Shown one piece after another: positions 29,841 through 38,696 of a stretch of DNA of 64,000 nt. Every line of letters starts with the position of its first letter. The stretch's first letter is position 1. The position numbers and the translations under genes are program-made. The DNA comes from Bacillus yapensis (lineage in GTDB: Bacteria; Bacillota; Bacilli; Bacillales; Cytobacillaceae), in contig NZ_SUND01000021.1 of the NCBI RefSeq assembly GCF_005280205.1, positions 23,607-87,606 on the forward strand. Direction: 5' to 3'. The notes under the pieces were generated by a model that was not told the origin of the DNA, ran no database searches, and worked only from the letters and a program-made list of their open reading frames with translations.

Positions 29841-30590
29841 ATGCAACGATATAAGTGTAAGGTCGCCTATGATGGTTCCCAGTTTTCCGGTTATCAGATT
29901 CAGCCAAATCAGCGCACCGTCCAGGGAGAGCTTGAAAAGGCCTTAGAGAAGCTTCATAAGGGTAAAGAGACAAAAGTATTCGCATCTGGACGCACGGATG
30001 CTGGCGTACATGCGAGGGGGCAGATGATTCACTTTGATTCTCCCTTCTCGATTCCTGAGGAAAAATGGCCAGTTGCGTTAAATGCACTTTTACCAGATGA
30101 AATTTCTATTCTTGAGGTTGAAAAAGCGGAATCCGATTTTCATGCAAGATTCGATGTAACAGGTAAGGAATACCGTTATTTTGTCTACACTAGTAAAGTG
30201 CGAGATCCGTTTCGACGCCATTATGCATATCATTATCCTTATGCCTTAAATCTTGTAACGATCAAAAAAGCGTCCCAATATTTACTAGGCACCCATGATT
30301 TTACCAGCTTCTGTTCAGCGAAAACAGAGGTTGAGGACAGGGTAAGAGAGCTTCGAGAAATCGAAGTTTTGGAAGAGGGCGACATGCTCGTTTTTCGATT
30401 TGTCGGCAATGGATTTTTGTATAATATGGTAAGAATTTTAGTAGGAACCTTGCTACAGATAGGAGCGGGTGAAATTCTATCCGATGAGATCCCAGCCATT
30501 CTTGCGAAAAAGGATCGGATCTATGCAGGGAAAACAGCACCTCCTCAAGGCTTATACTTGTGGAAAGTGGATTATGAAAATAATTCATGA
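29841..30590 (+). CDS. truA: tRNA pseudouridine(38-40) synthase TruA
   Basis: Isomerises uridine to pseudouridine at positions 38-40 of the tRNA anticodon stem-loop. The protein is 249 aa. The catalytic Asp is in [10 protein letters not shown] (about residue 53). Other family motifs are [14 protein letters not shown] and the C-terminal [13 protein letters not shown]. The ATG follows GGAGAG, 10 bases after ecfT, so it is probably co-transcribed with the ECF genes. Confidence 0.97.
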   Translation: MQRYKCKVAYDGSQFSGYQIQPNQRTVQGELEKALEKLHKGKETKVFASGRTDAGVHARGQMIHFDSPFSIPEEKWPVALNALLPDEISILEVEKAESDFHARFDVTGKEYRYFVYTSKVRDPFRRHYAYHYPYALNLVTIKKASQYLLGTHDFTSFCSAKTEVEDRVRELREIEVLEEGDMLVFRFVGNGFLYNMVRILVGTLLQIGAGEILSDEIPAILAKKDRIYAGKTAPPQGLYLWKVDYENNS

Positions 30591-30617
30591 CAACCTATCC
30601 TGGTGTCAAATATGTTC

Positions 30618-30646
30618 TTGACAGAATGACGTCAGTGTTTTATCAT
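30618..30646 (+). promoter_or_regulatory. Sigma-A promoter of rplM-rpsI
   Basis: TTGACA (30618-30623), 17-base spacer, TATCAT (30641-30646), in the truA-rplM gap and directly upstream of the L13-type leader. Confidence 0.7.
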
Positions 30647-30652
30647 AATATG

Positions 30653-30754
30653 GTATGTATTTTAATCCCACGATAAGCCCCGGAACTTATTGTGATGAAG
30701 AATATACGAATTAGAATTTGAATTTTGAAATGGACAATTTTAGGAGGGAAACTC
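30653..30754 (+). promoter_or_regulatory. L13-type ribosomal leader RNA
   Basis: A 5' untranslated region of about 100 bases ahead of rplM with a 9-bp stem (30669-30677 with 30686-30694) capped by CCCCGGAA. A leader of this kind before rplM-rpsI is known in Firmicutes (L13 leader) and is thought to mediate feedback by L13. The hairpin and position match that family. Binding is not demonstrated. Confidence 0.6.
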
Positions 30755-31192
30755 ATGCGTACAACGTTTATGGCTAACGCTAACAATATCGAACGTAAAT
30801 GGTACGTAGTTGATGCTGAAGGCAAAACTTTAGGTCGTCTTACTTCTGAAGTAGCATCTATTCTACGTGGTAAACATAAACCAACTTTCACACCACATGT
30901 TGACACTGGTGATCATGTAATCATTATCAATGCTTCAAAAATCCACTTAACTGGTAAGAAGCTAACTGACAAGATCTACTACCGTCACTCTTTACACCCA
31001 GGTGGTTTAAAAACAAGAACAGCGCTTGAAATGCGTACAAACTACCCTGAAAGAATGTTAGAGCTTGCTATCAAAGGCATGCTTCCAAAGAATTCTTTAG
31101 GTCGTCAAATGTTCAAAAAATTACACGTTTATGCTGGAGCAGAGCATCAGCATCAAGCACAAAAACCTGAAGTTTACGAACTTCGTGGATAA
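30755..31192 (+). CDS. rplM: 50S ribosomal protein L13
   Basis: L13 is an early-assembly 50S protein. The protein is 145 aa, starting [20 protein letters not shown], with [20 protein letters not shown] and the C-terminal [11 protein letters not shown]. The in-frame ATG at 30725 lies before TAGGAGGG (30741-30748), so 30755 is used. It forms a two-gene operon with rpsI (18-base gap) under its own promoter and leader. Confidence 0.98.
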   Translation: MRTTFMANANNIERKWYVVDAEGKTLGRLTSEVASILRGKHKPTFTPHVDTGDHVIIINASKIHLTGKKLTDKIYYRHSLHPGGLKTRTALEMRTNYPERMLELAIKGMLPKNSLGRQMFKKLHVYAGAEHQHQAQKPEVYELRG

Positions 31193-31210
31193 TTAAGGGA
31201 GGATTTATAC

Positions 31211-31603
31211 ATGGCACAGGTTCAATACATTGGTACTGGTCGTCGTAAGAGCTCCGTTGCACGAGTTCGTTTAGTTCCAGGCAGCGGCAAAATTACGATC
31301 AACGATCGTGACATTACAGATTACATTCCATTCGAAGCACTACGCGAAGTAGTGAAGCAACCATTAAACGCTACTGAAACTCTTGGTAGCTACGATGTTC
31401 TTGTTAACGTTAAAGGTGGAGGTTACACTGGTCAAGCTGGCGCTATCCGCCACGGTATCGCTCGTGCGTTACTTCAAGTTGACCCAGAATACCGTCCAAC
31501 ACTTAAGCGTGCAGGATTATTAACTCGTGACGCTCGCATGAAAGAACGTAAGAAATACGGTCTTAAAGGCGCTCGTCGTGCACCTCAGTTCTCAAAACGT
31601 TAA
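31211..31603 (+). CDS. rpsI: 30S ribosomal protein S9
   Basis: S9 contacts P-site tRNA with its basic C-terminal tail. The protein is 130 aa: [40 protein letters not shown], and the end [23 protein letters not shown] precedes the ATG. A strong terminator follows. Confidence 0.98.
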   Translation: MAQVQYIGTGRRKSSVARVRLVPGSGKITINDRDITDYIPFEALREVVKQPLNATETLGSYDVLVNVKGGGYTGQAGAIRHGIARALLQVDPEYRPTLKRAGLLTRDARMKERKKYGLKGARRAPQFSKR

Positions 31604-31615
31604 TTTTACGTTTAC

Positions 31616-31651
31616 AAAGGCTCTCAACCGATTTGGTTGGGGGTCTTTTTT
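31616..31651 (+). terminator. Terminator of rplM-rpsI
   Basis: A 14-bp stem with several G-U pairs (31616-31629 with 31635-31648) and a GATTT loop, running into a T-run to 31651. Intrinsic terminator 12 bases past the rpsI stop codon. Confidence 0.88.
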
Positions 31652-31677
31652 AATTGGCTTACTTCCTAAAGCTCGTT

Positions 31678-31848
31678 GTTAAAATCTTAAAGCCGTTGGC
31701 TAGCGGCCGATTTTAACGTAGAAATACGTATTTTGTGCTTATTATGATGTTTGTAGCTCTTTTCTCAAATATCTAAGTGATTGAGAACAAAAACATTATT
31801 TGATGCGTTATATTTTATTCCAAAAGCAACAAAGTTTGAGAAAAGAGC
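31678..31848. repeat. Dispersed two-hairpin repeat, copy R1
   Basis: About 171 bases with two inverted repeats. GTTAAAATC/GATTTTAAC (31678-31686 with 31709-31717) has an inner GCCG/CGGC stem. A 14-bp perfect pair, GCTCTTTTCTCAAA with its complement, lies at 31756-31769 and 31835-31848. The same layout and much of the sequence recur at 46803-46962 between mtlR and mtlD. It has no coding capacity and behaves like a miniature dispersed element. Confidence 0.75.
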
Positions 31849-32127
31849 ATATTTATTTGTTCGCAAACTCCTAGTTTATTTTTTACTATCGCAATTTAGT
31901 CCAATTCTGAAATAAAATTTTAAAATTTTATCAGAAATTTTAAAAAATAATTCCAATGACGTGATTCTTTTGTCCTGTAAAAATGCATGATATGGGACCT
32001 ATGTGGCATAGACTACTATACATCATTACCTATATGCTTTTACTATAAATTGTAAGCGTTACTAACATTTTGATATAAATTCGAGAGAGCCCGCCTACAA
32101 TTCATTCAATTGTATAAAGGAGGACAT
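31849..32127. other. AT-rich spacer upstream of the muropeptide genes
   Basis: Gene-free AT-rich DNA. It contains a cre-like site (listed separately). A run of TTTTAAAATTTTA-type palindromes lies near 31915-31930. I see no convincing -35/-10 pair, although ACTATA boxes occur near 32020-32045. Confidence 0.4.
32051..32064 (+). promoter_or_regulatory. cre-like site ahead of the muropeptide genes
   Basis: TGTAAGCGTTACTA matches the CcpA target consensus TGWAANCGNTNWCA at 13 of 14 positions. It lies 64 bases upstream of the amiE-like start, consistent with carbon catabolite repression of wall-sugar recovery. CcpA binding is inferred. Confidence 0.55.
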
Positions 32128-33810
32128 ATGAAAAGAAAAACGTTTATGATTACAGCCGTTTGTACCCTGCTACTAGGCACTTCAACAGCTTTTGCCAACA
32201 ATGACCTTCCGAAGAGCTCCACTATTGAAAAAGAGGACAAGCCCTCATTCCCATCTCAGAAACCGCACCCTGTTTTTACCTGGAATTCATCTGTCATTCC
32301 CGTTTCGAGCAAACTTCATCCAAGCTCTGCACGGGGAGCAGGAATGGTAGAAGCCCCACTTCAGCAAATCGATCAAGTTATGAATCAAGCCATTTCACAA
32401 AAATTAATGCCGGGAGCTGTCACATTGGTAGCGAGAGCTGGGAAAATCGTAAAACATGATGCGTATGGCTATGCAGCTCAATACACCGATGGTAATTTTT
32501 CCGAAATGGAAAAGCCAATTCCGATGAAAAAGGATACCATTTTTGACTTAGCCTCTATCAGCAAAATATTTACTGCGACGGCCGTGATGATTCTTTTTGA
32601 AAAAGGATTGTTCGAGCTTGATGATCCGGTGGCGAAGCATATTCCTGAGTTTGCGGCAAACGGCAAGGAACATGTGACCATTCGCCAGTTGTTAACCCAC
32701 ACATCTGGATTTGTCTCTTGGGTCCCTCTATACTCACAAGGCAGTTCAAGAGAAGACAGGCTGAAGATCGTTTTAAATCAACCGTTGAAGAACCCACCTG
32801 GAACAGCTTATGAATACAGTGATCTAAACATGATTACGTTAGGAATGTTAATTGAGCATTGGTCTGGACAGCGCCAGGATGCATTCGTCAGAGAGCATAT
32901 CACAGAACCTTTAGGTATGAAGGATACGATGTATAACCCGCCAGCATCCTTGAAGAACCGTATCGCTGCGACAGAGTACCAAGCTGTCCCGAACCGTGGT
33001 CTCGTTTGGGGAGAAGTCCATGATGAAAACGCTTGGTCATTGGATGGAGTTGCTGGACATGCTGGTGTATTCTCAACTGCAAAAGACCTCGCAAAGCTTG
33101 CCCATATTTTTATTAATGAAGGAGAGTATGGCGGGAAAAGAATTCTGAAGCCAGAAACAGTACAGCTGCTACTAGAGAATCAAAACGCGGCATTTGCAGG
33201 AAATGACCATGGGCTTGGCTGGGAGTTAGGTCAGGGTTGGTATATGGATGGATTAACCGAAGGTACATACTCTTTTGGCCATACGGGATATACCGGAACT
33301 TCGATTGTGGTGAGCCCGAATAATAAAACAGTCGCCATCTTGCTGACGAACCGTGTCCACCCATCAAGAAATATGGGGTCTTTGAATCAAACTCGCCGTC
33401 TATTTGCGAGACAAGTAGCAGATGCCATTCCAGTTTCGATCCCTGGTAAGAAAAAGGCTTGGTTTGCAGGGTATGGGGATAACCTAAACCGAGAAATGGA
33501 AACGGATCTTCATTTAACGAAGGATACAAAACTCACCTTCTCTACATGGCATATGATCGAGAATGTCTGGGATTTTGGGTCTGTAGAGATTTATAGAGAA
33601 GGCAGCTGGGAGCAGCTTGCTTCATTTACTGGTACAAGTAATGGTTGGGAAAAGAAAGAATTAGATATTCCTCATGATGCAACGAAATTGCGATTTGTCT
33701 ATCGAACAGATGGTTCTACTAATTTACGCGGCTGGTATATTCAAAATCCAAAACTAGATTCAGGAGAACTTTCTTTTACGAAAAATGAATGGGAACTAAG
33801 GGACTATTAA
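32128..33810 (+). CDS. amiE: Secreted serine hydrolase, AmiE-type amidase with C-terminal beta-sandwich
   Basis: A beta-lactamase-fold secreted enzyme, 560 aa, related to B. subtilis AmiE (YbbE), which cleaves the MurNAc-L-Ala amide of muropeptides. The signal peptide is MKRKTFMITAVCTLLLGTSTAFA. Catalytic motifs are S143-I-S-K146, Y230-S-D and H385-T-G. From about residue 430 there is an extra domain of about 120 residues (FSTWHMIENVWDF ... FTGTSNGWEKKELDI) resembling the MAM-like sandwich of secreted M6 peptidases, absent from the 441-aa B. subtilis protein as I recall it. The ATG at 32128 follows AAGGAGG. The TTG at 32110 precedes it and is rejected. First of three co-directional muropeptide genes. 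Confidence 0.8.
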   Translation: MKRKTFMITAVCTLLLGTSTAFANNDLPKSSTIEKEDKPSFPSQKPHPVFTWNSSVIPVSSKLHPSSARGAGMVEAPLQQIDQVMNQAISQKLMPGAVTLVARAGKIVKHDAYGYAAQYTDGNFSEMEKPIPMKKDTIFDLASISKIFTATAVMILFEKGLFELDDPVAKHIPEFAANGKEHVTIRQLLTHTSGFVSWVPLYSQGSSREDRLKIVLNQPLKNPPGTAYEYSDLNMITLGMLIEHWSGQRQDAFVREHITEPLGMKDTMYNPPASLKNRIAATEYQAVPNRGLVWGEVHDENAWSLDGVAGHAGVFSTAKDLAKLAHIFINEGEYGGKRILKPETVQLLLENQNAAFAGNDHGLGWELGQGWYMDGLTEGTYSFGHTGYTGTSIVVSPNNKTVAILLTNRVHPSRNMGSLNQTRRLFARQVADAIPVSIPGKKKAWFAGYGDNLNREMETDLHLTKDTKLTFSTWHMIENVWDFGSVEIYREGSWEQLASFTGTSNGWEKKELDIPHDATKLRFVYRTDGSTNLRGWYIQNPKLDSGELSFTKNEWELRDY

Positions 33811-33829
33811 AAAAAGGAGGAGGAGAAGC

Positions 33830-35890
33830 ATGCGAAAAATGATCACCGCGTTTCTAGCATTTTTACTCGTGCTGACTGGGATTCCTTTTACAGGAGTAAC
33901 GGCAGCTTCAGGAATCACCGATTTAGTAATTGATCTCAATGTTCCACAGGTTACGAGAGAGGTTAAGGATAACAAACTAGATTTGAACGGACTTCATGTT
34001 TATGATGATGGTCACTTTATGCTTGCATCTCAAAACGTAACATGGACGTCTACTAATAAGAATGTTGCCTCTGTGTCACAAGATGGGGAAGTAACTTTAA
34101 CTGGTCATAATGGGAAAACATTTATCTCTGTCACGGATGGCAGCAATAACGATAGAATTTCAATTCAATACAAGGGCAATCAGGACAAAATCCTTGTTAA
34201 AAAAGAGAAAGGTGCACGTTACGACCTTATCGGCAATGCAACCCGGCACATGTCCATGGAGGAAAAGGTCGGACAAATGCTCATGCCGGACTTTAGAAAT
34301 TGGAATGGCCAAAATGTAACGGTTATGAAAGACGAAATTGCTCAGCTTGTAAAGGATTATCATCTGGGTGGTGTCATTTTATTCCGTGAAAATACGGTAA
34401 CAGCTGATCAAACAACTAGGCTTGTGAGTGCTTATCAGGAAGCAGCAGAAAAGTACGGACTGATCATTTCCATTGACCAAGAAGGTGGAATTGTTACTCG
34501 ACTTCAAACAGGTACCGATTTTCCTGGGAACATGGCGCTTGGAGCGACACGCTCTGAAGAATTAGCTGAAAAGGTTGGAAAGGCCATTGGCGAAGAGCTG
34601 AACGCGCTTGGAATAAATATGAATTTTGGACCTGTACTGGACGTAAACAATAATCCAGATAATCCGGTCATTGGGGTTCGCTCTTTTAGTGAGGATCCGG
34701 AGTTAGTAGCGGATTTAGGTAATGCGTATATTAAAGGGCTCCATGAAACTGGCACCGCGGCGACTTCTAAGCATTTTCCAGGCCATGGAGATACGGCGAC
34801 TGATTCACATGTGGGACTTCCATCGGTACCTCATGATCTCGACCGTTTGAAGGAAGTAGAATTATATCCTTTCCAACAGGCTATGGATACGGGAATTGAT
34901 GCGATTATGACAGCGCACGTGACATTCCCGAAAATTGATGATACGAAGGCCATCTCTAAAAAAGACGGAACAGAAGTCGCGGTACCAGGTACACTTTCCC
35001 ACAAAATATTAACGGGTCTTGTCCGCGAAGACATGGGCTTCAAAGGAGTGATCGTAACGGATGCGATGAATATGGGGGCCATTGCCGATCATTTTGGACC
35101 TGTTGATGCAGCCATCCGTGCTGTTAACGCAGGGGCAGATATCCTTTTAATGCCAGTTGGAATCGTAGATGTAGCAAATGGACTGTATGATGCAGTGAAT
35201 TCAGGTGAAATTTCAGAAGATAGATTAGAGCAATCCGTTGAGAGAATATTAACGCTGAAGTTAAATAGAGGAATCGTGAAGGCTGAAGTTGAAAAGAGCC
35301 TTGATGAAAAGGTAGCGAATGCACTTAAAGTAGTAGGTTCAGCAGAACATAAGGCAGTTGAAAAAGAAGCAGCAGAAAAATCGATCACGCTTGTGAAAAA
35401 TGATTCGGTTCTTCCACTTTCTGTTTCTCCTGAAGATAAGATTGTGGTGGTTGGTGGATCTGGATACTCTATAAACCTTCTTGCAGAAGAGGTTCAAAAG
35501 CACCAGCCCGGAGCCGTTTACATCAATGCTACGGATAAACTTACAGCCACACAATTAGCACAAGTACAAGGTGCGAAATATATCATTGCAGGTACCTACA
35601 CATCTAGTGTGAGTGGCAGAGCACAAAATGCTAGTCAAATGGTGATGACACGACAACTTATTGAAACGGGTATACCGGTCATTGCTGTTGGGGCTCGAAA
35701 TCCATATGACGTTATGTCCTACACGGATGTAGACGCCTACCTTGTTCAATATGGTTTCAAACCAGCTAGTTTTGCAGCAACGGCAAACACCATTTTTGGT
35801 CAAAATAATCCAACTGGAAAACTTCCAGTCACGATTTACAACCATGATGGCAGTGTTTTATATGGATTTGATCATGGGTTAGGGTACTAA
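33830..35890 (+). CDS. nagZ: Secreted beta-N-acetylglucosaminidase NagZ (GH3)
   Basis: Releases GlcNAc from the non-reducing end of peptidoglycan fragments. The protein is 686 aa. A signal peptide (cleavage near GVTAAS) is followed by a bacterial Ig-like segment (VTWTSTNKNVASVSQDG, about residues 65-85) not usual in short Gram-negative NagZ. Then comes the GH3 barrel: KHFPGHGD with the acid/base dyad Asp325-Ser-His327, and nucleophile Asp411 in VTDAMNM. A C-terminal alpha-beta domain follows. The spacing Asp325 to Asp411 equals that I recall for B. subtilis NagZ. AAGGAGG precedes the ATG. It begins 20 bases after amiE. Confidence 0.93.
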   Translation: MRKMITAFLAFLLVLTGIPFTGVTAASGITDLVIDLNVPQVTREVKDNKLDLNGLHVYDDGHFMLASQNVTWTSTNKNVASVSQDGEVTLTGHNGKTFISVTDGSNNDRISIQYKGNQDKILVKKEKGARYDLIGNATRHMSMEEKVGQMLMPDFRNWNGQNVTVMKDEIAQLVKDYHLGGVILFRENTVTADQTTRLVSAYQEAAEKYGLIISIDQEGGIVTRLQTGTDFPGNMALGATRSEELAEKVGKAIGEELNALGINMNFGPVLDVNNNPDNPVIGVRSFSEDPELVADLGNAYIKGLHETGTAATSKHFPGHGDTATDSHVGLPSVPHDLDRLKEVELYPFQQAMDTGIDAIMTAHVTFPKIDDTKAISKKDGTEVAVPGTLSHKILTGLVREDMGFKGVIVTDAMNMGAIADHFGPVDAAIRAVNAGADILLMPVGIVDVANGLYDAVNSGEISEDRLEQSVERILTLKLNRGIVKAEVEKSLDEKVANALKVVGSAEHKAVEKEAAEKSITLVKNDSVLPLSVSPEDKIVVVGGSGYSINLLAEEVQKHQPGAVYINATDKLTATQLAQVQGAKYIIAGTYTSSVSGRAQNASQMVMTRQLIETGIPVIAVGARNPYDVMSYTDVDAYLVQYGFKPASFAATANTIFGQNNPTGKLPVTIYNHDGSVLYGFDHGLGY

Positions 35891-35960
35891 GCGATAGATA
35901 AAGGGGAAAGTAGTTTATCAGGAGGATGGCTATTTTCCCTAAACAAGAGGAGGCGTAGTC

Positions 35961-37211
35961 ATGAAAAAATGGATTACAGGTCTATTGGTTCTCGTTCTAT
36001 TACTGTCTACCGTTTCAGCAGCTGTTGCAAAGAACGATAAAGAAAAGAAGAAGGAAAAATTTCGTTTAGGCGTAGAGGTTTTGCTGAAGGATAAGATTGA
36101 TTTGATAAAGGATAAGCGGGTCGGATTAATCACGAATCCAACCGGGGTCGATCAAAATGTAACGAGTATTGTAGATTTACTCTATACTAACCCTGATGTG
36201 ACTCTTACTGCTCTATACGGACCTGAGCATGGTGTCCGTGGAAGTGCGCAAGCCGGTGAGTATGTGGAACAATATACGGATGAAAAAACAGGGCTTCCAG
36301 TTTACAGTCTATATGGACAGACGAAGAAGCCGACACCTGAGATGCTAAGCAATGTTGATGTATTGTTATTTGATATCCAAGACGTGGGGGCACGTTTTTA
36401 CACCTATATATACACCATGGCCCTAGCGATGGAAGCGGCGAAAGAAAATAATATCCCAATTATCGTTCTTGACCGTCCAAATCCAATCAGCGGGACAAGA
36501 GTCGAAGGACCAGTGCTTGAGGATAAGTATTCTTCTTTCATCGGTGAGTATCCGATTCCTGTTCGCCACGGGATGACGGTCGGGGAGTTAGCAAAGCTTT
36601 TTAATACAGAATTTGAAATTGGAGCAGATTTAACTGTTGTGGAAATGGAAGGCTGGAAGCGAAATACGTATTACGATGAAACGCCATTAGAATGGGTCCT
36701 TCCGTCTCCAAATATGCCAACATTAGAAACTGCGGTTGTCTACACAGGGGCTGCCCTAATCGAAGGAACCAATGTTTCCGAGGGAAGAGGAACAACAAAG
36801 CCATTTGAATTAATTGGAGCACCTTTCATAAATAGTGACGACTTAGCTTCCGAGTTGAACTCGTACAAATTACCTGGCGTCATATTCCGAGCAGCTTCAT
36901 TTATACCGTCCTCATCGAAGCATGCGAATGTGTTAAGCCATGGAATTCAAATTCATGTGACAAACCGAAATGCCTATAAGCCGTTTGAAACAGGGTTGTA
37001 TATTGTAAAAACGATCCACGATATGTATCCGAATGAGTTCCAATTTAGAGCGCCAAGTTCAGCAGGAATTTCTTTCTTTGATAACCTTGTCGGGAATGGT
37101 TCGATCCGTGCTGATATTGAAGCGGGTAAAAGTGTGGAAGAAATGAAAGCAGCATGGCAGGCGGATTTAGATGAATTTAAAGAGGTTCGTGAAAAGTATT
37201 TATTATATTGA
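35961..37211 (+). CDS. namZ: Secreted exo-beta-N-acetylmuramidase NamZ (DUF1343)
   Basis: 416 aa, DUF1343 family, like B. subtilis YbbC/NamZ, which removes MurNAc from the non-reducing end of glycan fragments. The signal peptide ends near VSAAVAK. Family motifs are RVGLITNPTGVD, LYGPEHGVRG, LLFDIQDVGARFYTYIYT, LDRPNPI and EGTNVSEGRGTTKPFE. The ATG follows AGAGGAGGC. With AmiE and NagZ it completes extracellular release of peptide, GlcNAc and MurNAc. The uptake and lactyl-ether genes (murP, murQ) that accompany it in B. subtilis are not in this window. A terminator follows. Confidence 0.9.
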   Translation: MKKWITGLLVLVLLLSTVSAAVAKNDKEKKKEKFRLGVEVLLKDKIDLIKDKRVGLITNPTGVDQNVTSIVDLLYTNPDVTLTALYGPEHGVRGSAQAGEYVEQYTDEKTGLPVYSLYGQTKKPTPEMLSNVDVLLFDIQDVGARFYTYIYTMALAMEAAKENNIPIIVLDRPNPISGTRVEGPVLEDKYSSFIGEYPIPVRHGMTVGELAKLFNTEFEIGADLTVVEMEGWKRNTYYDETPLEWVLPSPNMPTLETAVVYTGAALIEGTNVSEGRGTTKPFELIGAPFINSDDLASELNSYKLPGVIFRAASFIPSSSKHANVLSHGIQIHVTNRNAYKPFETGLYIVKTIHDMYPNEFQFRAPSSAGISFFDNLVGNGSIRADIEAGKSVEEMKAAWQADLDEFKEVREKYLLY

Positions 37212-37218
37212 TAGGTGT

Positions 37219-37251
37219 AAGAGGCCATGCTTTTTTGGGGGCCTCTTTTTT
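37219..37251 (+). terminator. Terminator of the muropeptide operon
   Basis: AAGAGGCC/GGCCTCTT stem (37219-37226 with 37240-37247), 13-base loop, followed by TTTTTT. It closes the amiE-nagZ-namZ unit. Confidence 0.88.
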
Positions 37252-37271
37252 AGCATAATTGATATAAAAAT

Positions 37272-37310
37272 AGAAAAAAGCCAAGGCCTAATGGTTAAAA
37301 GCGCTTGGCT
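37272..37310 (-). terminator. Terminator of the minus-strand appendage-like cluster
   Basis: Read on the minus strand, AGCCAAG/CTTGGCT (37304-37310 with 37279-37285) is followed by TTTTTTCTATTTTT. It lies 80 bases beyond the stop codon of the last cluster gene and faces the namZ terminator, so the two convergent units are each closed. Confidence 0.8.
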
Positions 37311-37390
37311 GTAGAATTATTTGATTCAGTTAAATCGTATTTGAATTCACTAAATATAGATGCTTAAAGAGTTGTAGTGTTTCCCCTCTT

Positions 37391-38554
37391 TTAACCGGAT
37401 ACAATAGCAAGTCCAGCAGGAATATTTAAATCTCCCGCACCAAACTCTGTGACAAATTGGGGATCCATTGGATTGGTGATATCAAAAATATCTACATTAT
37501 CGCCAATGTTTGCAACATATAAAGTTGTACCAGTTATTGCTATTTCCGTAGGGCGATCTAAGACACCAGCACCAAACTGTCCAATACGAACGGGTGCTTC
37601 AGGATTGGTAATATCATAAATTTCTATAGTGCTATCGTTAACATTTGTAACATAAAGAATATTCCCTGTAATCGCCAATCCGTTAGGTGTAACTAAATCA
37701 CCAGCACCAAACTGTCCAACCCGTACAGGAGCAGCCGGGTTACTGATATCATATATTTCGATATTGTTATCGGCACTTGCTACATACAAGGTAGTCCCTG
37801 TAATCGCCATTCCGGTAGGTCCGACTAAATCTCCAGCACCAAATTCTCCGATCCGCACTGGAAGCATCGGATTTGCAATATTATAAATTTCAACATTACC
37901 ACCGCCTTGATTGGATACGTAAAGGGTATCCCCTGTAATCTCGAATCCTTGAGGGGACATCACTTCTCCCGCACCGAACTCTCCGATCCGTACAGGAGCT
38001 GTTGGATTTGTTGTATCATAAATTTCTACAGTGCTATCGTCTTGATTTGCAACATACAGGGTAGTCCCGATCGTGATCAATTCATTAGGACCAGATAAAT
38101 TTCCTCCATTAAATTCTCCGATTCGTACGGGATCTGAAGGATCAGCAATATCATAAATTTCTATATTGTTACTGCCAATGTTGGATACGTACAGGAACTG
38201 ACCGACCGGAGGGGGTGCAGGCACATGGCCAAGATTACGAAAAAGCGTAATACAGTACGTTCCGCTATCTCCCGCGGCTGCTGTAATCGTAAATGAAGTG
38301 GGACGATTCACAGATGTGGAATCTGTATTGCCGGGATTAACATTTAACATAATCGTATCTGTGTTCGTTACATCTCCTTGAACCGTTCCAGTACTGGAAG
38401 CTGAGTTAAACAACTGAAACGTTCCTGCGATAAATGCTCCAGCAGAAGCGCTCCATACTTCCTCAGCTGCTAAAGGTCCGTTAAAGTTTCCGCAAAATTC
38501 CTCTTTTACGGTTGGGAATGAAGGGCAACACGCCCCGTTTTGTTTGAAGTTCAT
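37391..38554 (-). CDS. S-Ena-like domain fused to a six-repeat LVIVD-type beta-propeller
   Basis: 387 aa. Residues 1-110 carry the cluster's shared domain: N-terminal CC, ten residues, then Cys (ACCPSFPTVKEEFCGNF), EVWSASAGAFIAGTFQLFN, and the end GDSGTYCITLFR. This layout resembles DUF3992 endospore-appendage pilins (family recalled, not searched). After a Pro-rich linker (HVPAPPPVG) come six repeats of about 45 residues (LYVANQDDSTVEIYDTTNPT ... PVRIGEFGAG), an LVIVD-type propeller. No signal peptide. The start is ATG at 38554, 8 bases after AAGGAGGTGG. A longer in-frame extension overlaps the previous gene and lacks a binding site. Likely a surface or spore protein. The ligand is unknown. 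Confidence 0.8.
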   Translation of the reverse strand: MNFKQNGACCPSFPTVKEEFCGNFNGPLAAEEVWSASAGAFIAGTFQLFNSASSTGTVQGDVTNTDTIMLNVNPGNTDSTSVNRPTSFTITAAAGDSGTYCITLFRNLGHVPAPPPVGQFLYVSNIGSNNIEIYDIADPSDPVRIGEFNGGNLSGPNELITIGTTLYVANQDDSTVEIYDTTNPTAPVRIGEFGAGEVMSPQGFEITGDTLYVSNQGGGNVEIYNIANPMLPVRIGEFGAGDLVGPTGMAITGTTLYVASADNNIEIYDISNPAAPVRVGQFGAGDLVTPNGLAITGNILYVTNVNDSTIEIYDITNPEAPVRIGQFGAGVLDRPTEIAITGTTLYVANIGDNVDIFDITNPMDPQFVTEFGAGDLNIPAGLAIVSG

Positions 38555-38588
38555 TTCTTTCCACCTCCTTAAATAAGACTTACTTAGG

Positions 38589-38628
38589 AAAAAAAGCCAA
38601 GGAATTTTATAAAAAAATCTTGGGGCTT
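38589..38628 (-). terminator. Degenerate terminator-like hairpin inside the cluster
   Basis: Minus-strand AAGCC..AAG pairs with CTTGGCTT across a bulge (38594-38628), followed by a T-run. It is related in sequence to the hairpins at 37279 and 39987, so the gene-plus-hairpin unit seems to have been duplicated. It probably attenuates transcription into the last gene. Confidence 0.5.
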
Positions 38629-38696
38629 GCTTGGTTTGATTCACTTCTTGGATTAAGCGCTTAGTAAATTCTTTAGCTAAAGAGTGGATCCAATTG

